Origin: Bryoerythrophyllum caledonicum
Taxonomy: Eukaryota; Streptophyta; Bryopsida; Pottiales; Pottiaceae
DNA: 64,000 nt
Assembly (NCBI GenBank): GCA_963971425.1
Contig: OZ020515.1
Location: forward strand, 6,588,291 to 6,652,290
Direction: 5' to 3'
Below, piece after piece: positions 46,673 through 57,740 of this stretch (position 1 is the stretch's first letter; every line of letters starts with the position of its first letter). Both the position numbers and the translations under genes were made by a program. The notes beneath the pieces were generated by a model, which saw only the letters and a list, made by a program, of their open reading frames with translations, was not told where the DNA came from and searched no databases.

Positions 46673-48631
46673 ATGAGTACCATGAGAAGATCTTACGGCG
46701 CTCTGCAGATATGTGTCCTAGCAGCGGTCTTGATGTCGACGTCGTCGACGCAGCCCGCGGCAGCAGCCATCGACAACGTCGCATTCCAGTGGACCAACCT
46801 CCTGGACCAGATCTTTTGCCCGACGGGCGGCCTCTTCACGTCGAGCATCCGGCCACAACTGCACCTCTCGCAGTGGCACGCGCTCCTGGCGCTCCGGTCC
46901 ACGGGCGACTGCACCACGGAGGAGGCCGTGGTGGCGTACGCGAGCCACAAGATCCTGACGCACTACTTCAGCTGGGCGCAGGACTTCTTCATCAGCCCGC
47001 TCCTGGACCGGCAGCTACGCGCCTGGAGCCTCAGCGCGCGCCAGAAGCGCCTGGGGAAGCGCCTGGGCGAGGCCGTGGCCACGAGCATGATCGCGAGCCG
47101 CAGCCCCGCGCACGAGTTCTCGCTGGGCGCTCTTAAGGAGACGCTGGACGCCAACCGGAAACCCGCAGTCGGCGTCTTCCGCTACTTCGCGGACACGCCG
47201 CCGGCGAGCGCCGCGTTCGCGTTTTCTAACTACGGGCTTCAGCGCCCGTTCGTGGTGCCTCATGCGCTGCAGTTTGTGCAGGATCACTTGCGTGAGCTGC
47301 GGCCTATGGCGATTCCGTCCGCGGAGTGGAACAAGAACTGGAAGGAGTCGAGGGACATTGGACGAAAGGATTGGCCCGGGCGCACGGCGGAGATGAATCT
47401 CACTGCGAATATTCATGGGTGCCAGCGCATCAACAACACCGTCTGTGGCCAAGAACAGGTACGTGCTTTTTCTACTTTGTGAAGCAACTGAGTAGTGTTA
47501 TCGGTTAGGGGCGAATCAATTGGTTATCATACATACCCGAGTCTGCGTCTGAAACGATCTAATTCACCAGAGGATCATCTAAATCTCTTTGATTGAACAA
47601 CTCACATGATTAGTAGAAATGAATCGATCGTGTTCCGGGTTTTGAACCAGCTGCCTTGACCTCCGGTGATTTTGCTCCAGCTCTAAGTCTTCAAGAAATC
47701 AAGAGCTGCCAGCTACGAACCATGCCCAAAAAATTCACACATCTAAGATGCTACTGAAACATGAGTTCGAGGGAAAGCCATACTTTGGATATATGACCAC
47801 GTCCAAAATATAAACTATTTTTTGTTGCAGCTAGTTCAAACAGATTTTCTGAATATGAGACTGATAATAACCAGATACTGATCACCCATTGTTTGGACGA
47901 CGACGACGCCATGTTGTTTGAGTGAAAGTATTAGCGGTGTGTATGTTTTGCGTCTGAATGGCAACTTAAGCCGTAACACAATCATTTTTACATTGGCACC
48001 TCTGCGTGTGGACCAGCATGTGATCGCGGCGGCGCAGGCAGCTCTCCCCTCAAGAACTTCACTCTACGACAGCGTGGTGCTCCTGGCGAAGATCAGCGTC
48101 TCCGTCTATGACGCGGTGGCGGTGCACATCGTGATCAAGTACGGCTACTGGTTCTGGCGCCCTGTGCAAGCGTATCCGGCGGGCGACCCGCAGCACGCCG
48201 CCATCCCCAGCTGGCTGCCCTACCGCTTCACTCCGCCCGAGCCGGAGTACCCGTCCGGCACCGTATCCGCGGTGACGGCAGGGTTGCGGCCGCTGCGCAC
48301 CTTCCTGGGCCGGGACGTGGGGTTCACCATCAAGGGCGGCGGTGTGTTCAACTGCGATTCGTACAGGGGAGTGCCGATCCCCGATCGGAAGTACGGCTCC
48401 GTGGACGACATGGTGCGCGAGGCGCAGATGGCCAGGCTCTACGCTGGAGGACACTGGCGCAAGAGCACCGACGACGGCGTGAAGGTGGGCTACACTGTGG
48501 CGGATTATGTGGAGCGCCACTGGACAGATACGGCGCCGTCCGGCGTGTTGCCGGACCCTACCTATCTAGATATTCATGCCAAGTTGCCCAAGAAATCTGG
48601 AGAGTATAGTCCCATCAAGTTTGATATCTAA
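46673..48631 (+). CDS. Vanadium-haloperoxidase/PAP2-like secreted protein, copy 2
   Basis: Exons 46673-47458 and 48017-48631, in phase, 466 residues. Signal peptide: 'CVLAAVLMSTSSTQPAAAA'. The motifs KX6RP ('KYGYWFWRP') and RX5H ('ARLYAGGHWRK') are kept. PSGH again reads 'PEYPSGTVSA', so the acid-base His is Thr as in copies 1 and 3. The donor is CAG|GTACGT and the acceptor GACCAG|C. The gene looks intact and is the closest paralogue of copy 1 in structure. Its 3' neighbour on the opposite strand is the ABCC fragment at 49169-50540, so the pair is convergent. Confidence 0.85.
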
Positions 48632-49168
48632 ATTTAGATTATCCGATTATGATAATGACACTCCGGAGCAAGAAAACCATTCTTGGATACTTAACCCGTA
48701 AAGGACCAGAGTCTCCTTTTTTAATGTTTGGGCAGGTTCCTAAAATTTGAAAAAAAATCAATTTTCTCTGAAATTTTTACTCTAGATTGCCTTTGATAAG
48801 AGCTTCGTGGACATATTTTTATTTTATTTTTTGGATTTGTAGTTTGAAAGTTAGTATCACTTATAGTTTTTGTGGGAAATTGTCAAGGAACTTTAGTGGT
48901 TAACCCGAAATAGTGACTCACAGTTCAAAGTCTTCATTTCCTAGCTCTTCATCAGAGCCTGAACAAATAGATACAGTCGCATCTCTCCAGTGGAAATGTC
49001 TGCCATTGCCTCGAATAAGGTCTATGTGATTTGATACATGTCCAGAACTAATATTGCAAAATTCCTGTACACTCTTCAAGGATGTTGACAACTACGACTG
49101 TCATGTTGAAGGAGAGGATTGAGTGTAACAACCTGGGATCACTTAAAATGATCAATTCAATGGACCGT
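48632..49168. other. Convergent 3' region between haloperoxidase copy 2 and ABCC fragment
   Basis: Haloperoxidase 3' UTR (related to 30383-30560 and 53552-53650), then the ABCC 3' flank from about 49022. A stretch at 48690-48900 is absent from the other copies and looks like a small insertion. Confidence 0.5.
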
Positions 49169-50540
49169 CTAAAACGACGAATTCTCCATGAGATGGAGCG
49201 ACAAATGTGACCTGGTTAACCCCCACAGAAGATAATTTCCATATTCGTCATTATCGAAGCCCTCAATATAGTGCCGCATTTGTGAGGAACTGTTCGTCTT
49301 GAGGATTCGTATATCGACATGTCCGCGTGTTGAATATTCCTTGACCAGGGCCGCGAACAAGGATGGTTTGCTACCATCCAGCAACCTCGATGGGCTATCA
49401 TATTCTTTCACCCTTTCTGAAAACAGAAATTAAAATAAAAAATTTCGGTCGGAGAACAGAGTCATTTGTAAAGGCCCCCAACATTTCAATAAGATACCCC
49501 CTCTTTGAGTTTGAAACTCCTCGTTCCTCACTCTTAGACCAATGCAAGAGCTTGGTTGTCTTTAAACTCAAGTTAGAGGCAATTTTAGCCACCTTTGAGA
49601 TTGAAGAAACAGAGGACCTCATGTTATGCCATGAATGTTAGCCGCCTTTTTTCTTTTGTTGCGACCTGGTTACAGAAAGTTATTTAGGGCTGATTATAAT
49701 ATTTAAATTGAGAAAAGAGGTCATACCATCTTTTTCTCACTTTCAAAAATGAAGACGATGAATTTGACTTTAAGTAAATAGTGCTGCAAGGGGGTGGTTG
49801 GTTGATTACTTGCCAGCGTCTAAGACGAGCACTTTGTTGCTGTTCATGACAGTCGGGATGCGGTGCGCAACGCTGACGACGGTGGAATCTGCAAACGCCT
49901 CCTGAACCGTTTTCTGAATCAACCAGTCTGTGTGCGCGTCGACAGACGCTGTGGTTTCATCCAGCACCATGATCTTGGCCCGCTTGAGGAGTGCTCGCCC
50001 AAGGCAGAAGAGTTGCTTCTGCCCCACACTCCAGTTGTCGCCGTCGTCCGCCACGGGCGAGTCCAGTTTCTCGGGTTTCCCCCGGATGATGTCTTCCAAT
50101 TGACACGCCCTTAAGCACTGCAACATCTCACATTATCAGGTTCTGTGAAAAGAAGAATGAGTAGGCGAGGGAAACTGATGGTGGAGAGGCTCACCTCCCA
50201 AATCTCGTTGTCAGAGTATTGTCCAAGAGGGTCAATATTTGCGCGCACTGTACCGTCAAAGAGAAGTGGCTCTTGAGGTATGATGCCGAATTTGGAGCGC
50301 AAGTCGCTGAGCCCCAACGTCGCAATGTCCACCGTCAATCACTATATGCCCTGCTGAGGCCGGAAGAGCGCTTGAATAAGTGTTGACTTGCCTGTCAAAC
50401 TCATTAATGTTAAGAAATGCAGCGAAGTAAAAATTATTAACTAGACTATTTGCAACAATTCTGCTGTTGGTGTATGAGTTGAATTTGTCGGTTATCCTTA
50501 CCGCTGCCTGTTCTCCCCACGACACAAATTTTACCACATC
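49169..50540 (-). pseudogene. ABCC (MRP-type) transporter, C-terminal NBD2 fragment
   Basis: Four exon pieces on the minus strand: up to about 50540 to 50502, 50391-50195, 50117-49810 and 49416-49169, all with GT-AG borders. They encode Walker A 'VVGRTGSG|KST' split by an intron, Q-loop '[13 protein letters not shown]', the signature '[16 protein letters not shown]', Walker B '[13 protein letters not shown]', H-loop 'SVAHRIPTV' and the ABCC tail 'KRVKEYDSPSRLLDG', 'LFAALVKEYSTR'. The text is typical of the second nucleotide-binding domain of ABCC exporters. Everything upstream (both membrane domains and NBD1) is missing. A pair of small frame changes after 'FRPQQG' breaks the second exon. It is a truncated gene relic. 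Confidence 0.8.
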
Positions 50541-50639
50541 ATCCCATACAACATTAGATGAGGTTCCTACGGTGACATTCTCAAAAAGTTAAACTTGGCA
50601 GGTTGAAATCAATAGAGTAGAGATTCCTCTAAATGCCTT

Positions 50640-51670
50640 GGTCCATGCCTGACGGTTGCTAATGTCCATGCACATGCAACACTTTACAATATGTAGCACA
50701 AAATAAAAGCAGAAAGAAACAATTTTAGAAGCAAGGACGTTCTCAAATCGCGGTGAAAGTTCTTGCACAACTTCTCGTAATGTTATTGATCTGAATATCG
50801 TACTGCGGTTCTACACATGGCATGATGCTTGTGAGTGCTTCAACTTGCAGACTCCTCCTCAAAGTCAATGTATATCCGCTACCGATTATCATAAAATTGA
50901 ACCTTTGACACAGTAGTATCATACAATAGAGGAGTCAGTTGCAAAGAGTTGCCTTTGTCATTGGATATTCGTAGTGGTCTGCAAGGCTGGTCCAATTGAC
51001 TCAGAGCTCATCGATTACTAACGGTATTCGATTAGGTAAAACATGACGCTCTCCTCGCCAATTCCAACACCTCCTCGCTGAATACAATGACCTATTCGCC
51101 AGCTCAGCGAGCCCGGATCGCTACACAGTCCATACAAGCACAAGAGATATACCAAGAAATTGTCCGATAAAACTTAGGCCCAGTGACTTTGAGGAGTCTC
51201 CAAGTTGAAGCATACTCAAGCCGTCAATCTACATAAGCCTGGTCCCCTTCATTCTCTGCTCATCTCTAGTGTCTTCACTCTTCACATCAAGGGGTGGCCA
51301 ATGTAAGTTGCCAGGCTTGTATACATCCTGATGTGTAGCTGTAGCTGCAGCAGAGACGTTCAGATCGACTTTGACCCTGAAAAATCGATATCAAAATACT
51401 ACTGTAGTTACGATCAGGCTACAGATTATATATTTCTGTAACATGACCTTCCATGCAAGTTTGAGCTAGAAATTCAACCCTTCCAACAGTTTTCTGCTTG
51501 CGCGCCAAAGCGAGACTGAGTCTTGAATTCAAACACTTGGACAGTTTCTATTCTTACCGAAGTGAGCCAGGGAGACTTGAAATACACCACATTTAAATGC
51601 CTAGAGAGAGCCTCGAATCGACAGTGCATGGCTCAATGTTGTTACTCTTTATTGCAGAATTGAGGTGAAG
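50640..51670 (+). promoter_or_regulatory. Upstream region of haloperoxidase copy 3 with inverted repeat
   Basis: The region is colinear with that of copies 1 and 2. 'gtgcttcaacttgcagact' (about 50837) is inverted at 51190-51215 ('gaggagtctccaagttgaag'), so about 380 bp could fold into a long-armed hairpin. 'tattgcagaattgaggtg' just before the ATG marks a probable 5' UTR intron acceptor. Confidence 0.55.
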
Positions 51671-53551
51671 ATGGGTACCATGAGAAGATGTTATGGCACT
51701 CTGCAGATGTGTATGCTAGCAGCGGTCTTGACGTCGACGTTGTTCACGCAGCCCGCGGCAGCAGCCATCGACAACGTCGCATTCCAGTGGGCCGCCCTCC
51801 TGAACCAGCTCTTTTGCCCGAAGGGCGGCGCCTTCACGTCGAGCATCCAAGCACAGCTGCACCTCTCACAGTGGCACGCGCCTCTAGCGCTCCGATCCAC
51901 GGGCGACTGCACCACGGAGGAGGCCGTGGTGGCGTACGCGAGCCACAAGATCTTGTCGCACTACTTCAGCTGGGTGCAGGACTTCACCATCAGCCCGCTC
52001 CTGGGCCAGCAGCTGCGCGCCTGGAGCCTCAGCGCGCGCCAGAAACGCCTGGGGAAGCGCCTGGGTGAGGCCGTGGCCACGAGCATGTCACGCGCCGCAG
52101 CCCTGCAAACGAGTTCGTGCTGGGCGCCGTCAAGGACGCGCTGGACTCGAACCCGCAACCCGCGGTTGGCATCTACCGCTACTTCGCGGACACGCCGCCG
52201 CCGGCGCTGGGGTTCCTATTTGGTAGTTACGGGCTTATGCGGCCGTTCGTGGTGCCGCATGCGCTGCAGTTTGTGCAGGATCTCTTGCGTGAGCTGCGGC
52301 CGTTCGTGGTGCCGCATGCGCTGCAGTTTGCGCAGGATCTCTTGCGTGAGCTGCGGCCTATGTCGATTCCGTCCGCGGAGTGGGACAAGAACTGGAAGGA
52401 GTTGAGGGACTTGGGACGAAAGGATTGGCCCCGTCTGACGGCGGAGATGAATCTCATTGGCAATCTTATTGGGTGCAACAGGCGCATCAACAACAGCATC
52501 TGTTATCGCGAACAGGTACGTCGTGCTTGTTCTACTTTGTGAAGCATATGAGTAGTGTTTATCGGGTGAATCGATTATGCTGCAGCTTCAAGTCTTCAAG
52601 AAATCAAGAGCTGCCAGCTACGAATCATGCAAAAAAATTCACTCATCAAAGATACTACTGAAACATGAGTTTGAGGAAAACCCATACTTTGGATTTCTGT
52701 CCAAGTCCAAAACATAAACTATTTTTTGTTACAGCATCATTACATGATATGTTGCTAGTTTAAACAGATTTTACAGAATATGAGACTGATAATAACCAGA
52801 TACTGACCCATTGCTTGGACGAAGGCGACGCCATGTTGTTTGAGTGAAAGTACGAGGGGTGTGTGTTTTGAGTCTGAATGGCAACTTAAGCCGTAACATA
52901 TTCATTTTACATTGGCACCTCTACGCCGTGCACCGGGGCGCGACCGCGGCAGCGCAGGCAGCTCTCCCCTCAAGCACTTCACTCTACGACAGCGTGGTGC
53001 TCCTGGCGAAGATCAGCGTCTCCATCTTTGACGCGGTGGCGGTGCACATGGTTATCAAGTTGGGCCACTGGTTCTGGAGCCCTGGGCAAGCGTATACGGA
53101 GGGCGACCCGCAGCACGCCGCCGTCCCCAGCTGGCACCCCTACCACTACACTCCGCGTGAGCCAGAGTACCCGTCCGGCACCGTAACCGCGGTGTCGGCA
53201 GGGGCGCGGCCGCTGCGCACCTTCCTGGGCCGAGACGTGGGGTTCACGATCAAGGGCGAGGGTGTGTTCAACTGCGATTCGTACATGGGTGTGCCAATCC
53301 CAGATCGCACTAACGGCTCCGTGCACGACCTCGTGCGCGAGGCGCAGATGTCCAGGATCTACTCTGGAGCACACTGGCGCCAGAGCACCGACGACGGCGT
53401 GACTGTGGGCAACACTGTGGCGGATTATGTGGAGCGCCACTGGACGGATACGGTACCATCCGGCGTGTTGCCCGACCCTGTTTATCTAGATATTCATGCC
53501 AAGTTGCACAAGAAATCTGGAGAGTTTAGTCCCCTCAAGTTTGATATCTGA
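51671..53551 (+). pseudogene. Vanadium-haloperoxidase/PAP2-like, copy 3, broken
   Basis: The layout is the same as in copies 1 and 2 (exon 1 51671-52515, exon 2 52937-53551) with several lesions. One base is lost near 52087 relative to copy 1 ('gagcatgatcgcg' to 'gagcatgtcacg'), which shifts the frame. A perfect-length 57-bp (19-residue) direct duplication follows (52240-52296 and 52297-52353, 'RPFVVPHALQFVQDLLREL'). The acceptor AG before exon 2 reads GG. The vanadate-site Arg is Ser ('KLGHWFWSP'). PSGT is as in the other copies. Together these mark it as a pseudogene. The intron is shorter (421 against about 558 bases). Confidence 0.85.
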
Positions 53552-53654
53552 GTTTAGATTATCGAATTACAATAGTGACAGTCCGGAGCACGAAAATCAT
53601 ACTTGGATACTTAACCTGAAATAGTAACTCAGAGTTCAAAGTCTTCATTTGCTA

Positions 53655-54549
53655 CACTAAAAGTTTCATTTAGTGTAATGGACACTAAATACGAACTCGT
53701 ACACTAATTGTCAACTATGCAATTAGTGTAGTGATAGAATAGTACACTAAACGTGAACTACTACACTATTTGTGAACTTTTGTAAAGATTGGAATATTAA
53801 CTTTTTTACTCGTGCGCGTTTAGAGTATTGAAAGTAGAAGAGAATTATGTGTACAAAAAGGTGAAGATGAGAAAAAATAAAACTTTCAAAGAAAAAATTG
53901 GAAAAATCAACAATTGGGAAAAAACAACAATTAGGAAAAAACAACAATTTGGGGAAACAACAAATAGGAAAAAACAACATTTTTGCAAAAACAACAATTA
54001 GGAAAAAATAATTAGGAAAAACAACAATTAGAAAAAAACAATTAGGAATAACAACAATTAGGAAAAAACAACATTTTCGGAAAAAACAAGAACTAGGGAA
54101 AAACATCAATTCGGGGAAAAAAGACAATTTACTTTTTGAAAAGGTAAACTTTTGTAAAAATAAGGTTTTCCAAATGTAAACATTTGAAAAAGATAACCTT
54201 TGAAAAGTATTTTTTTGAAAAAGTAAAATTTGAAAAAGTAAAATTTTGAAAAAATAAACTTGGAAAGAAATATTTTTTTGAAAAAGTAAATGTTTGGAAA
54301 AATAAAATTTGAAAAAGTAAACTTTTTAAAAAGTAAAACTTGAAAAAGTAATCTTTTGAAAAGGTAAGCTTAAATTTCCATAAAGTGTACTCCGATAAAG
54401 TAATCTTTGATAAAGTATATTTTGATCAAATAATCTTTTGAGAAAGTACACTTGTTTGCAATTAGTACACTATTTGTCAACTTGTTTGCAATTAGTGTAC
54501 TATGGTAAGTACACTATTTGTGCCATTATACTAAATGAAACTTTTAGTG
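53655..54549 (+). mobile_element. TA-flanked MITE, CACTAAA ends, copy B
   Basis: The 895-bp element begins CACTAAAAGTTTCATTTAGT and ends with its inverse, with TA on each side. The paralogous 3' regions of copies 1 and 2 give the empty site ('tcatttcctagctcttcat'), which shows that only TA was duplicated. The interior is A-rich with tandem units such as 'GGAAAAAACAACAATTA' (53880-54130) and 'TTGAAAAAGTAAA' (54130-54430). Confidence 0.85.
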
Positions 54550-55430
54550 TAGCTCTTCATTAGAGTCAGAACAAATGGATACAGTTGCATCTCTCTGATA
54601 GAAATGTCTGCCATTGCCTCGAATAAGGGCAAATCCCCATGTAATGCCCGATCCGAATTATCACTGAATCTTCCCTACTTCCAAAATGTAGGGCCACTTC
54701 CATGCATCACACCCGTCAACTATTTTAATCAACCCAAGGTTTTAGGTGCTTCCAAGTAGTACCCCAATTACCTTTATTAGAGAATCTGACAGGTCCCACC
54801 TTGAAGTTCTCTATGCGTCATTGCTCTCATTAGTATGTTGGGAGGAATGGAGAAGTCGACGGGCTTGAAAAGCTGCTCCATCATCCCCGAGATAATTAGC
54901 TACACCAGACCTATTTTTGGGTAGGGTGAGAAGCTAGCTGCATGGAAGTGACCCGACCCCGTCAGAGATGACGGGTCAGGCATTACATGGAACTAGGCTC
55001 TAAGGTCTATGTGATTTGATACATGTCTAGAACTAATATTGCAAAATTCATGTACACACTTTAACAATGTTGACAACTACGACTATCATATTAAAGGAGA
55101 AGATTGAGTTTGACAACCTAGAATCACGTAAACTGATCGATTCAATGGACCGTCTAAAATGATGAATTCTCCATGAGATTGAAAGACAAATGTGACCTGG
55201 GAAACCCCTAAGTAGATAATCTCCATATCCGGGAGATGAAATGTTGAAGCCCTCCGTCTAATCCGGTGAGGACGCTGCGGTGTTAGTCGCAGGTGGAAGT
55301 GAGTCAGCGGCAGGAATGTTGGACCTGTCGCATTTTCTCCTCGCACTTCCTTCTGGTGACAATCTATATTTCGGGGAGACGTCACAGTGTTGGAAGGGGT
55401 CGGCAAGTCCAGTTCTGCTCTTGTGTTCAG
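54550..55430. other. 3' flank of haloperoxidase copy 3 with ABCC 3' remnant
   Basis: 54550-54620 continues the haloperoxidase 3' region. 54625-55005 is unrelated to the other copies and unrecognised. 55008-55240 matches the ABCC 3' flank at 49022-49210 ('gaattctccatgagat', 'gtgacctgg'), but the coding tail cannot be followed. This is the fourth relic of the pair. Confidence 0.55.
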
Positions 55431-57740
55431 TTCCCGTGTGTTGTGAGTAGATCAGGTGTGGTAAACTGAGGAGAGCCGGGCCATAGTGCTGGAACTCGAT
55501 CTAGATTCACACACCACAAACAGTAAATATAGTAGTAGATCGGACTTCCACAGGAGAAGCTATAACGTCCAAACTCAGATCCCAACACCACAGTTGTCCA
55601 GATCCGGATGCAGCAAATAGACAGACTGGACGAGGAAGCTTAAGCCGCGCCCCTGGATTGCTGCAAGCAGTCACCGCAACACCAGATACGCCTCCCTTAC
55701 TCTCAACTCACCACCACTATTCCACTAGCAGTAGTACCAATATCTAGAATACATCTATGGTCATATTTCATTGCAATACACACTCTAGCTGCAGACACAT
55801 ACTTATAACACATAGATCTAGAAGAATATATACGCTAGAACGTGCAAGAGGAAAGCGGAAGCTCTGGAATTTTTTTTGCAGAATCAAGCAAAGAAGAAAG
55901 GCAAGATCGTGTCTTGGAGCTCATCGACGGTGCATCCCACAGCACGCACCCACGGCACCATTGCCCGAATGTGAGCACAGACATGCACCGCAACGGTATC
56001 AGCACCAACAGTCGAGATAAGAATCTCAACCCCCTCCGTTTTCCCCCACAGCACACACCCACAGAACCATCGCCCAAACGTGTGCACAGACGTGCACCAC
56101 AACAACATCAGCACCAACAGTCCAAGTAAGAATCTCAACCCCTTCCGTTTTTCACGTACTCACCCACTAACACATGCACAAAAACAATTTAGAAAATCAC
56201 ATAAGCACATAATTCAAACCCAAACACAAAAAACAACAGTACTAAATCGAACTAAAAACCAAATAACCAAAAGAAATCCTAAAAACGATCACAGCATAAA
56301 CAACTTAAAATTCCAAAAACACCTAACATGTGTGCAAGTACTTGTGAAACTACGTTGCAGAAGAGACCCAAGTTGTGTACACGCGCTCCTGCACCTCATA
56401 GAAAAGACACCGGCAGCGTGCTCAGCTCATGTCTAGGAGCTCACCGACCAACACAAACGTGCCCATTGACTAACACCGAAACTACTCTTATCCAGGTGTA
56501 ACACCACCACCGAAACCCGAGGTAAGTTTCTAAACCCCTCTCGATTTTTATACACTCACTCACTGGTGTATGCACAAACCCCACGTAGAAACAACGTTTG
56601 TCAACCTAAAAGAGTAGACCACAAAAAAACAAGAGAAAAAAAATACAGTCACAGTGTCCCTTGCCAAGAAACCCTGTTGGAGTAGCACCGCTGGAGAAAC
56701 TCCAAACAACCACCAATCCATGAGCCGCCACCACCAGAAACACAACACAGCCGGAGATGCAGCAATAGCAATCGAGCAGGAGCAAGCAAGAGGAGGAAAT
56801 CCGGATGCTGGAGAAGAAACTCGACGTGCCCGCCCAGCAAGCCGTTGGAACTGCCGAACAACACTTTGCACCCCAACTCAAGCAACGTCCGTGCCCTCCA
56901 AGACAGATACACCGCAGACAAGGTACGACTCTTTTCTCCTCTTATCTCACCCTATCTAACAGACAATGGAATGAATTGTGTGTCATTAGGGAAGTGTAAG
57001 GTGTGGGGAGACGCAGAACGCATCAACAATAAAAGGACAAAAAGACAACTACAGATTACGACATAGGAGACAGAGCAACCAAGAAAGAGACAACCAAACA
57101 GACAACAACAGGTGATAAGTGGAGCAGAGAGGAGCCGCTCAAGAACTAAAAGCTTAAGATTTTGCAACCTTCCTCTTCCCACGACACAAACCTCAAGCTT
57201 CAACCTTAATTCTCTGCCTTCACCAAACTTACAAGTAAGTCAAACAAACTTACATCTTTCTATCTACTATAAGAAACCCGTGTTTTTTGTGATGTCACCT
57301 AAAATCGTAGACGTTCCGCTGGACATTAACATTTTGAAAAGTGACATCTAGAAAAACATCAGAATTAAGAGGACGTTGTAAAAAACATGGAGATCTTAGT
57401 TGGCAAACGTGGGCATGTTAGCTCCCAAACATGGGGATGTTAGCTAGCTACCAATCACGGGGATGTTAGCTACCAAACATGGGGATGTTAGCAAGGACAC
57501 GCGTAAATGTTGGCAGAAATGTTAAGGTAAACATTGTCTATGTTGAGTGCAATTTTTGCCATGTTTTTGCATGTTTCGGTTGATCCAATTTTAGGTGATG
57601 TTTTCATGGACATCATCCCTGTTTTTTTAGACATTTTTCTGCGTTTTTTGGAACATCACAAAAAACACGGGTTTCTTATAGTGATCAGATGAGTTAACAT
57701 GGCATGGGGTGTTAGAAGGAACCTCGAGCTTAGAGACAAC
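55430..57740 (+). other. LINE element 3 leader
   Basis: The stretch precedes an ORF1 copy and is C/A-rich, with intron-like borders (for example 'ccaagtaagaatctcaaccc'). A tandem duplication of about 107 bp lies at 55941-56150 (shared 'aagaatctcaacccc', 'atcagcaccaacagtc'). The left border is uncertain. A CACTA element is inserted at 57265-57683, close to ORF1. Open frames here have no known motifs. Confidence 0.5.
57265..57683 (+). mobile_element. Non-autonomous CACTA (En/Spm-like) element, 419 bp
   Basis: Inverted ends of about 31 bp start (C/T)ACTATAAGAAACCCGTG; the left terminal C has become T. ATC flanks both sides (57262-57264 and 57684-57686), the 3-bp duplication of CACTA elements. 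Subterminal repeats 'atggggatgttagc' occur three to four times. No coding capacity. Confidence 0.9.

Noticed and set aside
28417-53551. Recent bacterial origin of the haloperoxidase genes
   Set aside because: The genes have a spliceosomal intron at a shared place, a eukaryote-type signal peptide and a paralogous family in tandem, so recent transfer is not supported by this window.
55945-56150. CRISPR-like array
   Set aside because: Only two units of about 107 bp with diverged copies; this is a simple tandem duplication in a eukaryotic leader.
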